Shown here in pieces: positions 36,394-46,497 of a DNA stretch of 64,000 nt (within the stretch, counting starts at the first letter, position 1; the number at the start of each line of letters is the position of its first letter). The notes under the pieces are model-generated. The model was not told where the DNA came from. It worked only from the letters and a program-made list of their open reading frames with translations, and did not search any database. The stretch comes from Uloborus plumipes (taxonomy: Eukaryota; Arthropoda; Arachnida; Araneae; Uloboridae): NCBI GenBank assembly GCA_038373865.1, contig JAXGGA010004430.1, positions 24,558 to 88,557 of the forward strand, in the 5' to 3' direction. The position numbers and the translations under genes are program-made.

Positions 36394-37205
36394 CATGGAA
36401 GTAAACGAAATTTTCAACTACAATATCGTATTTCTAAAAAATCATATCGAACACCTGTTTAGACTGCTCATCTAATATAATTTTCAAAAACTTTTCCAGA
36501 CACCTATGTTAGAAATTCTGGAAAAAATTTCTCAACTGTAGTTCTACAGAAGTTTCTCTACTATCCATTCCATTTGATTTCCTTTGCTTTGAAATTCAAA
36601 ACGAATTTTCAGTTTTACTATTATTGGGAAGTACGCTCTATCCTGTGCTAGATTCTTTCTCAAAATGTTCAATAATGGACGCAACGTGCTTCGATTATTT
36701 CTGACCTTAAATTATTGGAATATTGAATCCGCTTGAGATGAAAAATGAGGGGGATATTTTCTCATGTTTCTGAATCGAGATTGTTCTACAGTCGGGTGAA
36801 ACCATATGGAATGGAATGGAAATATGTCGGGGTAAATATTTAAAGAAATTGAATTTGATAATGGATATTTCACTGAAATTTTATTGTTCTTTCATGTTTT
36901 TTTTTTCTTTTATTGCTTTACTTAACTCGATATATTATCAAGAAAAGATACAGATAAAACGTTGAGTCGAAATACGGTTCACTATTTTGGCATAAATAAT
37001 AATTGATATAAAATGATTACCAAGGGGCTCTCCATGTCACACCTCTCTTTATGGTTTTTGCTCCCCTTCAACCCCTCTCCCCTAAGTCACTAAGTGTCAC
37101 ATTTCACTTTACTCCCTTCCTCCCTCCCTATTCACATGTCAAGTAATACTCTTATTAAAAAATGCTTGATATCAGCACTTCTTTTCACCTCCTCCCTCCC
37201 AACAA
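36394..37205. other. AT-rich DNA, no gene recognised
   Basis: A C/T-rich stretch at 37020-37200 resembles one near 57310-57400 (AAAATGCTTGAT followed or preceded by GTGTCACATTTC), so a dispersed repeat is possible. Confidence 0.35.
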
Positions 37206-37285
37206 TTATTATTATTAATACAACGAAAATTATTGTTTTCATTATCATGACAATTATTATTAATTATTATTATTATGATCATAAT

Positions 37286-37324
<39 letters not shown>

Positions 37325-37343
37325 GTTTTTGTTATTATCATTA

Positions 37344-37381
<38 letters not shown>

Positions 37382-37409
37382 GGTGTTGTTGTTTTTGTTA
37401 TTATCATTA

Positions 37410-37444
<35 letters not shown>

Positions 37445-37500
37445 GCTATTATTATTACTATTGTCGTCATCATCAGCATTATTATCATCAATATTATTGT
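37206..37500. repeat. Interrupted TTA/ATT trinucleotide microsatellite
   Basis: Long TTA runs broken by GTTTTTGTTATTATCATTAT blocks that occur twice (near 37324 and 37391), so the array also has a ~67-base higher-order period. The overlapping ORFs (Ile/Val, Leu, Asn) are translations of this repeat and not genes. Its right edge (GTCGTCATCATCAGCATTAT) and the following AAACTAAATTTTCAACTT resemble duplication copy 2 near 36320-36420. Confidence 0.9.
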
Positions 37501-39102
37501 TACTTTTGTGCTCCAAGAAAACTAAATAAATAATACTTGAAAGCAAACTAAATTTTCAACTTAACTCCAAAAGAAAATGTAGCTTCAGGCAATTTAAATA
37601 AAATTCGATTTTTTTTTTTTTTTCAATAAAGCAAATATTTCTGGTAATGCCCGCAAAATTTCAATGCACTTATGTTCAGTGACGTTAACTTTGTTTATCT
37701 CGTTGAGTCCATGAAGACTATATAAAAATGTATTAATAATACTTTTAGAAGTTCTATTAGATTTTAAATTGTAAGACTTTATAGTCTGAGATCCGATTTA
37801 AGTTGAACTTAAAGTTGTCTTAAGATCTAACAAAATTTTAAGCAAAGATCGGAATTTACTGACTTGGCAAGAAATTGATCACGCTATTTCACTGTCTGTA
37901 TGTCCAAGATCATGTGAAATATGTCTGCCATTACTCATTGAAACTCGTTAAGTTTGACGACTTTTCTTCAAAATTTTGCAAACTTTAAAAGCTTATATTT
38001 CGATAACGGGGTCATGAATGCAAAAATGCATGCGTCCAGAACCGTGTTTTACAATGATCCTTCGATTGCTGCTCATTAAAAAAAAAATCCTCATTGCACT
38101 ATCGTATGGTTTCCTGATAAGAGCATACTTTCTGCTCTTTTTTTTTTAAATCATATTGAACGTACAATCAAATGTGAGTGTAATACCGGTATTTATTCAA
38201 GTTTTACTTTCAGCCAGTCATCTAAAAGACTTATCGAAACATATCCAAAAATTGCTTTAATCTGTTACTAATGTCCCTAAAAGTTTGTTGGGATTTCAAT
38301 TTCTGACACTTTTATTTCAAAGAAATATAAAGCTATTCCTGCTGGAATATTTGTCAATGAAACGAAAAAATTACTAAACAGAGCTTGAAAGATAATTTGC
38401 AAAAATATGCAATGCATCTTTTCTACATTACACAGCATAGTGTGATTACAAAGTTTTCTCTAAATATCAGTCCTACCAGAAAATTAGTCAGCTTTGCTTT
38501 TACTCCAATTAAGGGATTTTTCCTGTTAAAATTGAGTTAAGAAACATGATAAACGAGCTAATTAGATAAACGATCTTCATAAATTAGAACTTTTCCAACT
38601 TACCCACCTTCAATTGATTTAAATATACAAAACTTTTAACTTCAGGAATGATGTATTAAGACTTGCAAATATAAATCTTTTGTTTAACGCTAATCCAAGA
38701 AAAATAAATAACAAAGAGAGGTAGAAGGGGTTTGAATGAAAAATAACATCATTAGTGAGAAACATTCCTTAACTCATATTGCTTCATTTTTATGCTTTAA
38801 GCAAAGCAAAGTAGATACACTATTTTATTAAGGTTTGAGATCACGGAAATATACTTTTCACTCCTAAAATACTCAAACTGTGTATTTGATAAATAATTGC
38901 TCTCTTTCATACATACATTAAATTTCATTTCTTTTTACCGAAATTATTATTGAATAGTATTGTTACGGCATTAAAATTTTGCTTTAAAATATTTTTTTTC
39001 AACTTTTGAGAAACATTGCAAGTCGCGTAAGGATGTTTTAATCTGGCATATTGATAAAATCGGCAATTATTATTTGACTTTAGTTCAGCCTTGATTTTAT
39101 TA

Positions 39103-39420
39103 CAGTTAACCCTCGTTTACTGTTGTCAATCCGTTCCAGCCGTTCCAGTTTCCTTTTAAGAGCATAGAAAACTTATTTATGACCTTAAATGCGTGTTTAA
39201 AGATAATTAGTACTCTTTAGGCATTAAATAGCATTCTTTAGTCACCATTACACTCGTATTATCAAAGGTATTGCGGCAGAATATGCGAAAATAATGCCTA
39301 TTATACTTGAATGCAACTTAACTTGACACTGAACGTCACTACGGGAGAAGCCAATAAGAACTCACACGCAGTCAGCGATCTCCTGTAATTCGCCCAGTTG
39401 GGTTTTAACGTTTTATCTAG
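39103..39420. mobile_element. Possible Tigger-type remnant
   Basis: CAGTTAACCCTCGTTTACTG followed by ATCCGTTCCAG resembles the known CAGT(A)AACCCTCGTTTA...CGTTCC end of Tigger/pogo-type elements. No matching right end was found, so the right edge is arbitrary. No coding capacity. Confidence 0.35.
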
Positions 39421-39438
39421 CTCGTTTTTCATAGGCTA

Positions 39439-39471
39439 ACGTCACGCAAACGTCACGCTGACGTCACGATG
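39439..39471. promoter_or_regulatory. Three 11-bp repeats with CRE-like ACGTCACG
   Basis: ACGTCACG occurs at 39439, 39450 and 39461, exactly 11 bases apart. The last is preceded by TG, making a full TGACGTCA palindrome (39459-39466), the CREB/ATF consensus. Regular one-turn spacing would place sites on one DNA face. No adjacent gene is recognised, so a function is speculative. Confidence 0.35.
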
Positions 39472-39643
39472 TTTTTGTCAAGAAAAGTTGCAGTCGAGTA
39501 TAGACGTTATTATAAATATCACATGCTCACATAGTTAGTGCTATGCATTGAACTGCATGCACGTAAACACAGTTCTTACTGTTACCAATCAGTAAAAGGG
39601 GAACGCTATGATTATGAAATAAGAGCAAAATGAGTGACACCTT

Positions 39644-40262
39644 GCCGGCCACCTTGTCTAGTGGTCAGAGTAGTCCAACTAGGATGGGGTGGTGCCGAGT
39701 TCGAATTTGAGCTTGGGCATGGATGTCCTTTCTCTCTCTTCTGTCCTTTCTCTGTATTTTGTAAGTCTTTTGTCTTGCTGTTTTTGTATTGTATCATGTT
39801 ATTTGTCTGGTACTATTTTTATTGTATGTAATGTTTTGGTATCTTGAATAAATTTGGACACCAACTCCAAATTTATTCAAGACACAAGACAAATTTATTC
39901 TGCACTTTCTCTTCTGTCCTTTCTATGTGTTTTGTAAATCCTTTGTCTTGCTGTTTTTGTGTTGTACCCTGTTATTTGTCTTGTACTATTTTTATTGTAA
40001 GTAATGTTTTGGTGTCTTGAATAAATTTGGACATCAACTCCGACTGCCGGCTTACGAAAAGACCATGGCAGTCATTCTACAGCAGTCGGTAGGTGCACTC
40101 TCTCTTTCTCTTCTGTCCTTGTCCTTACTCTGCGTCGATGTATGTTGTGAATGGCTGCCTGCCCTATAAACGGTTCTTATGACATGTGCGTTGAGCTAAA
40201 TCGGACTTCTACCTTAATGGTGCTAGTAAAAACGGAAGCCGTTCCAAGTCTGCCTTAAATCA
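39644..40262 (+). mobile_element. tRNA-derived SINE, family A, enlarged copy
   Basis: The head has GCCGGCCACCTTGTCTAGTG and a box B GAGTTCGAATT (39697-39707), followed by CATGGATGTCCTTTC. The body contains a 173-base direct duplication: CTGTCCTTTC starts at 39741 and 39914, and TTGAATAAATTTGG at 39844 and 40017. The right part (CCTATAAACGGTTCTTATGACATGTG near 40165) corresponds to the CTTATGACATGTG part of the minus-strand copies at 32.5 and 54.2 kb. The ORFs on both strands here are not genes. Confidence 0.75.
39843..39881. repeat. Perfect 16-bp hairpin at SINE duplication junction
   Basis: CTTGAATAAATTTGGA, loop CACCAAC, TCCAAATTTATTCAAG. It sits where the first 173-base unit ends, and the second unit's end lacks the right arm. 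This suggests a template-switch step in the duplication. Confidence 0.85.
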
Positions 40263-41820
40263 GAGTAGATACATCTACTCGGGCTCGGATACCCGAGCAG
40301 TATCAGTCACAATAACGACACTATGAAACTAATTATCGACTAATCTTGATCTATTTTTCGTAGAAACTCAAACAGAATATATAATATGCAAAAATCTATA
40401 ATTTTTTATTATATGGACTGCATTGAAGATTATGAAACAAAACTTTTAAAAAGTTTCTTTACGTTGAATATCGAGTAAAATTTATGTACAAAGTCTGGTG
40501 CATGGGAGATAAGAAATTATTGCATCATAATGCGGAGCTTAAGTTGAACTATCTGAAAGTTTTAAGCCAGTCCGCTAAAATTGCTCTCACGGGTTTTACA
40601 TTTTCTCGTCCCTATCTTCAAATGTGAAAGATTTCCTCCCAACACACACACATATACACACAAAAAAAACAAATACATATTTTTTAAGTACATTTCAAAG
40701 AATTTGAATGTTCTATAAAATAAAACTATCTAAAGGAGAAACCATGTCAGCAACCGGTAACTAATTATCAAAAAGATACATTGCGTGCGTCGCTTTGGAA
40801 TTGCAAAGCCAGCCAAATTTTATCTCTCCCCTGACCTGAGGCGGTATGAGATTAGCATATGACCATTCAGCGAACGAGAAAACTTCCAAAGGATGTATTC
40901 CGTTAGCTAAAGAATAATAAGTCGGCCATAAAGAAGAGGTGCTATCATGCATTCTTTGATGTGAATAGCAAATAAAAGATTTCTTTAGCGGAAGAATAAA
41001 GTCTTATCAAAAGAAAGAAAAAATATTTACTAGCAAAAAGAGGAGTATTTTAATGTTTAAAGGACATGGAAAATCAAAAAAGAATTTTACAGTTTCAGGT
41101 GTGTTTTTGTTTATTACATTTTGTTCAAACTTGTAATTAGTTTAAATTTTGATGAGATCTCAAGATTGCAAGTGAAATTGCAGGTTTAAAATGATACTTC
41201 GTCGTTTAGTTTGTTGATTTTATTAAGAAGTTATTTCTCGTTTCATTTCTTGTAGAAGAAAAAACTAATTCGTTTTTTTTTTTTTTATTGCTTTAAAATA
41301 ATTATTTGAAAAGACTTTTTTATATTTTTTAAATAAACTAGAGGTCTAATACATCGAATACTGTAGAATTAGTTAAATGCATAAACTATACAACAATGTG
41401 TCTGAAACGTAAAAGTCCTTTTTCAGACTTTTAGCAAGTTTTAATAAAATTTGTTTCCTTTATTGTTGTCTTTCTTCTCTGCTTTGCTTATTTCTTTTGC
41501 CGTATTCATTACTAAAGAAAAAACATATAATATGCAATCAGTAGATAATTTCCCAAATCCATATTTTTCGTAAAATTACCTGCAGCACATCCTCATTCTG
41601 GGCATTTTTTGAAAATTTGCCACTCTATTAAGTCTTTCACTCTTAACCATATCATTTTGAAAATCCAGTTAAGCAACAGTACTAATTTTCAATGCCCGGT
41701 GCCATCAATAATATGCATAAACTTTTATTATTCCATTTCTTTTCTCGCACACATTAACTTCTGGATTTAAAAAAGTAATAACACAATTTATTCATACTTA
41801 TTATTATTACATACAATTTT
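40263..41820. other. AT-rich DNA, no feature seen
   Basis: Short ORF 40761-40952 (minus) lacks any domain or splice context. T runs near 41270-41290. Confidence 0.45.
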
Positions 41821-42566
41821 TACTTCCTTTTACGTAGTAAAGGAAGTATTGTGATCGCAAAAAAAAATCACTCAAATTTGAGTCTAAGTTTTGATTTTGC
41901 TCACCCCCGAATGAATGTTCAGTAGCTTTTTCGACCTGTCAGCACGTGCATATGTACCTACCAACATTATAAGCAGCCGAAAAATCCTTTTCAACCGCCC
42001 CCGAGTTAATTACGACGAGTTTTCTCGTGACGTCTGTATATGCGGATGTATGTGTGTCGCATAACTCAAAAACTATACGCCATAGAAGCTTCTAGCTTGG
42101 TATGCAGGTTCTGAGAATGGTCTAGTTGTGCACCTCTCCTTGTGGTTGCATTCGAATGTTCCCAAGGGCGTGTTTTACCCTTTTTTGGGGTTAATCAGTG
42201 TTAATTTCAATGCAGGCTCAAGTGATATGAATTGGCGCTACCACTTGGCTATATGTCGCCAAACTTTTGGTCGCCAAATGTTTGACGCCAACTTGGCGAC
42301 ATATCACCAAGCTATTGACAAATTTGGCGAAAAAATTATTTTTTGAATTTGGGTTGAACTTGGCGCTATTGGGGATATTTTGCGAAAAATTCACTGAATG
42401 ATATTAAAATCAGCAATATTTAGAAAATTAACCATTGTAAAATATTTTATGCATTGTTTCGTGGCAGATTAGGGGAGTAAATATTTGAATTGTTACCTTG
42501 CTCACTCCAAGCACTTTTTTTAACACTTAAGGCAACTACTAAGAAATTTACACGTAAAAGGAAGTA
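41821..42566. mobile_element. Inverted-repeat element with 15-bp perfect ends
   Basis: TACTTCCTTTTACGT (41821-41835) is exactly matched in reverse by ACGTAAAAGGAAGTA (42552-42566). A second, nested palindrome lies at the left end: TACTTCCTTT, 8-base loop, AAAGGAAGTA (41821-41848). The interior has a diverged hairpin around CTTGGCTATATGTCGCCAA (42246-42264) and TTGGCGACATATCACCAAG (42292-42310). It is non-coding; a 72-codon ORF overlaps the hairpin. The element at 21757-22818 has the same layout with different sequence. I do not recognise the class. Confidence 0.75.
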
Positions 42567-44096
42567 GTGTGGGGTCCATACCAGATTTTTTACAAACTGC
42601 GTAAAATACGTCAGGAGAAGTTGAAAACAAACACATTAAAAACACAGGGGTAGGGCAATGTTTTCTGTTTAAGAATCTTTATATAACAACAGAGAGAGAA
42701 GCAAACATCGGTACCGACACATATTTCTCTTACCCCAGTAACCTAATACAAATTTTACAACAAATATTATTTTTGAGAAATATATTTTGTCTTTGACAAC
42801 AATTTAAAAATATATTTAAATATATTTATATTTTGATTCATTCATTTTTTTTACGAAAAATTAAGCTTAAAATATTTTTTGCGCCTGTTTCAAAATATTT
42901 CCTTTCTTTTTTCAAATTTTTCCAATATGTGTAGTTAAAATTCAAAACAAATCGACAAATTAGGCAAATTTTCCTTTTCAACAGAAAACAGCACGAGCAG
43001 TTAAGTGCTGTGTTGCGTGTGTTTTCATGAAAGATAGGTTTCAGGTTCAAGGTTTTAGGAACTCATTAGAAAGAGATAAAAGTTAATGGAAAATGTTTAA
43101 TATTTTCCCAATTTCCATGTTTTATTTACTATCGATTTCAGTACAGCAGAAAAGTTAATTTTGAAAAATATTTTTTAAGCAACAGTTGGGCACCAAATGT
43201 TTGAAAACTTCGTTTGAACTTTTAAGTTTATAGATTTGTAATTAACTCATGGGTTTAATGGAGGTAAAAAACAACCAAATATATACAAAACAGGATCAAT
43301 CGCTATTGCACAAAATTAGTATCCGTATTACGCATTCACATAATTGCTGGAGTCAAATTGTTTGTTGATTTGGCAAACTAATTTACCGTTTCGTTATGAC
43401 AGGACATGGTTGCAAGTTTGGCGTACTTATCCCCTATATATCTGAATACGAGCCTTAATGGGTGAAATATTTGAGTTAGCCATAAGAGACTATAATAGAT
43501 GGATTCAGAACAGATATCCAATAGAGAGAGAACGAGTATGCTATTTCAGCTGCCAACATGAAACAGGTTTTTGTTTGATTGTCACATGACATTCCGGCTC
43601 ACGCCCAATTTCAGTGAAGTTACAATGCTATTTTTCTCACTTTAGGTGATAAATGTTTAATACAGCTATAATTTACATATTAAAAGAATAATAACCAAGC
43701 ATCGATAAGAGTTATCGATACATATAATAAATGCTGAAATCTGTCACCTGGCAATACACAAAATTACGAGTCATTCCTGCGGTTTTTGTGATTCCAAAAA
43801 AGATTTACTTCCTCTTCTAAAACACTTTCTCCGAGTGGAATGGGGTAAAAATGGTAAACTAGATCCTTAGTGAGTGAGTTAAGGCTGTAAAAGTCTTTGT
43901 TGTATTCATATCAAGTGGCAAAAATACAGAAGAGTAACTAGAACCGTGTATTCAAGTCAAAAAGAGGAAAAAAATGGAGAAGAGCGGATACCCGTATCCA
44001 AGTTGTTAAGTTTTAAGGAACCCAAATTTTCATTCTTTAAAAAAAAAAAAAAACAAGTTTGCTAAATCAGATGGGACAAAACATTTTTTTAAGCGA
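42567..44096. other. AT-rich DNA, no gene recognised
   Basis: Nothing supported. The left terminal repeat of the downstream mariner was looked for in 43780-44096 and not found. Confidence 0.45.
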
Positions 44097-45034
44097 GGCC
44101 GAACGAGCTGACGAGGATCGCAGTGGTCGACCAAATGAAGTGACGACTCCAGAAATGGTTAAAAAATGCACAAAGCGATACTGGAAGACCGTCGACTAAA
44201 AGTGCATGAGCTAGCTGACATAGTAGGCATTTCAAAAAGTGCGGTACATGACAAATTATCTGAAAATTTGAGCATGAGAAAGTTGTGTGCAAGATGGGTG
44301 CCGCGTTTGCTCACACTCGAGCAGAAACAGTGTCGTGAACATGTTTCAACTGAGTGTTTGGCAAAGTTTCACAGCAACAAAGCAGAATTTTTTCGCCGTT
44401 TCAGAACCATGGATGAAACATGGGTCCATCACCTTACACCTGAGACAAAAGAACAATCAAAACAATGGACTGAGAATGGAGAACAGGCTCCAAAGAAGGC
44501 GAAGACCATTCCATTGAGGACAAGGTCATGGCGTCAGTTTTTTTGGGATGCGGGTGGGATAATTTTTGTTAATTATCTTGTAAAGGGCAAAACTATCAAC
44601 GGCGAGATCTACGCCAACTTATTTGAAGTTGGCGTAGATTTACTACGCCAACGTTTACTAACTACGCAAACTTTTTTTTTGAAGACATCAAGCAAAAGCG
44701 GCAGCATTTGGCCAAGAAGAAAGTTTTGTTTCACCAAGACGATGATTCTGTTCACAAATCCGTCATTGCAATGGCCAAAATTAACGAATTAAAGTTTTAA
44801 TTGCTTCCTCATGCACCCTATTCGCCAGATTTAGCCCCCTCAGATTATTTTCTGTTCCCAAACTTGAAAAAATGGTTGAGTGGTCAAAGATTTTCCAATA
44901 ATGAAGATGTGATGTCGGCAGTTGATGGCTATTTTAAGGAGCAAGAGAGTTCGTACTTTAAAAAAGGTATTGAACTTATTGAACATCGCTGGGAAAAGTG
45001 AAGTGAGCTAAAAGGAGATTATGTAGAAAAATAA
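44097..45034 (+). pseudogene. Mariner transposase, frameshifted
   Basis: The reading starts inside the helix-turn-helix region (E-D-R-S-G-R-P-N-E-V-T-T-P-E). A one-base frameshift near 44165 leads into H-E-L-A-D-I-V-G-I-S, then R-K-L-C-A-R-W-V-P-R-L-L-T, a mariner hallmark. First catalytic block: T-M-D-E-T-W-V-H-H. Second: F-H-Q-D-D-D-S-V-H-K (from about 44727), reached only after another frame change near 44680. Third: Y-S-P-D-L-A-P-S-D-Y-F-L-F (about 44820), after an in-frame TAA. All three aspartates of the D,D34D set are still visible. A TGA at 44999-45001 cuts the last residues (E-L-K-G-D-Y-V-E-K, ending 45034). A cut-and-paste enzyme in origin, now inactive. Confidence 0.9.
44607..44659. 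repeat. Template-switch-like palindrome inside mariner gene
   Basis: ATCTACGCCAACTT, loop ATTTG, AAGTTGGCGTAGAT is a perfect 14-bp hairpin. It is followed by a third partial copy, CTACGCCAACG, then AACTACGC. The mariner reading E-I-Y-A-N-L is correct up to this point, then about 55 extra bases intervene before E-D-I-K-Q-K-R. Confidence 0.8.
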
Positions 45035-45101
45035 ATACATTTTTTTCAAAAAATTTTGTTTTTTCTTTGTTAGTTGGGTACTTCTTGGACCACCCTCATA
45101 C

Positions 45102-46299
45102 TTAGTGACATAATCTACCCAATCAGAGTATAAATGTCATTAATTGGTACTGCCTTTTTTTCCTATTATGTCCTTATGGTTATCTACCTAATGCGCATAG
45201 ACATTCCCCCAACGAACTGTAAGGGCTGTGTTCGTATTTAGCCAAATATAAGTGTACAAAACAGTCAGACGTTGGATTACAGACAGTTCAAAGCAAGCTA
45301 TCTTTACTGCTGCGTCTTGTTAGATTAAAAGAAATTATCTACTGGATATTGTTCAGTGAAAATTTCTACGCTATTTTAGGTATTTTTTTAAAGAATAAAC
45401 CTTTGGAAAATTACTTATTACTGTACTTTCAATTGAATCCAGTACGCAATAACGATACTACTGTAAAAAAAACAACTAAATAAATAAATAAATACATAGA
45501 AATTCAATAAAATAAGTGATTTTACCCTCTGAATATCCCCCTTAAGTTGAGGAAAATATATTTCGAAAATGCAGTAAAAATTGCATTCAAGTGTTTCAGT
45601 GTAACAATGAATCCCTTTTTCGTAACGCCGGAAAAAAAAAAAAAAAACGCTTTTTGTTAGTGCGCAGAATCGTTTTCAGTTAAATGCTGCGTTTGTCTTT
45701 TTATGAACACATAAAAAAACACACATAACAATAAGCTTCTAAACAAGAGGAAACATTTTAAGGTCATGAATAAAAGCGACAGATAAGCAAGTCTAAAAGG
45801 AATTCGGAGGAAATATAGGTACTTAAAATCTTTTTAGATAGACCTAAGACATATTGTACCTGAGTGAATTCTAGAATACATTCAGTTTACTTAAGTTCAC
45901 CTCAGAGATTTTAGAGATTCATGGCTTTTCTGATTTAGAATATCAATTCTCTTTTTAACTTACTAGAGCTTTTGATCGTCACAGAGGCTCTGGACTTAGG
46001 GAAAAGCTCTACACTATAAAAAAAAATTATTAAATTTTTTGAAAGATTCGTAGAAAACATACTAAAAATTGATGATACAAGTTTTAAAGAATAACGTCGA
46101 CATCTCAAAGATACGAGGAAGTCACACAATGAATTATCTTGTCTGTGTTACTCCGAATGTCAGATTGATTCAACATGCAAAGAAAATTGTCTTACTGATT
46201 TGTCTATACCTATTAATTTTCTTTTTTGGTAATTTACACTAGGGTTGGCTGCACATTACTTATCTTTCATCTTATATCCTGATGCACTGCACGACTGTT
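45102..46299. other. AT-rich DNA, no feature seen
   Basis: Only short ORFs without support, and an A run near 45628-45650. Confidence 0.45.
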
Positions 46300-46497
46300 C
46301 ACTGCAAAAAAAAAAATTACTGTTGTTTTTACAGTAACAGACTGGTAACAGATGTTCTAATTTCAAACTGTAAAAAGGAAAGTACTAAACTGCAAAATTA
46401 GAAATTTTACAGTTTATTACTGTGCATTTTAGAAAGTTAAACTAGATTCTCCGCTGTCAGTATTACACGGTAAAAACAGCAGTTTATTTTTGCAGTG
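46300..46497. mobile_element. CACTGCAAAA-type MITE, copy 1
   Basis: CACTGCAAAAAA at the left and TTTTTGCAGTG at the right, with inner complementary blocks (TGTTGTTTTTACAGTAA and GGTAAAAACAGCA) and repeated TACAGTTTATTACTG-like segments. About 198 bp and non-coding. Same family as 58849-59026. The target duplication is unclear. Confidence 0.7.

Larger units (their letters stand above)
37547..39643. other. Mostly unclassified AT-rich DNA
   Basis: No gene is recognisable. A possible pogo/Tigger-type remnant and an 11-bp tandem motif near its right end are listed separately. Confidence 0.4.
44097..45101 (+). mobile_element. Mariner element, 5' truncated
   Basis: The coding remnant 44097-45034 is followed by a short AT-rich trailer and then GTACTTCTTGGACCACCCTC at 45078-45097, a mariner-type right terminal repeat sequence. 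The matching left end is absent, so the copy is truncated at about codon 50-60 of the transposase. Confidence 0.8.

Noticed and set aside
37094..37546. Long Ile-, Leu- and Asn-rich ORFs on both strands
   Set aside because: Translations of a TTA microsatellite; openness in all frames follows from the repeat.
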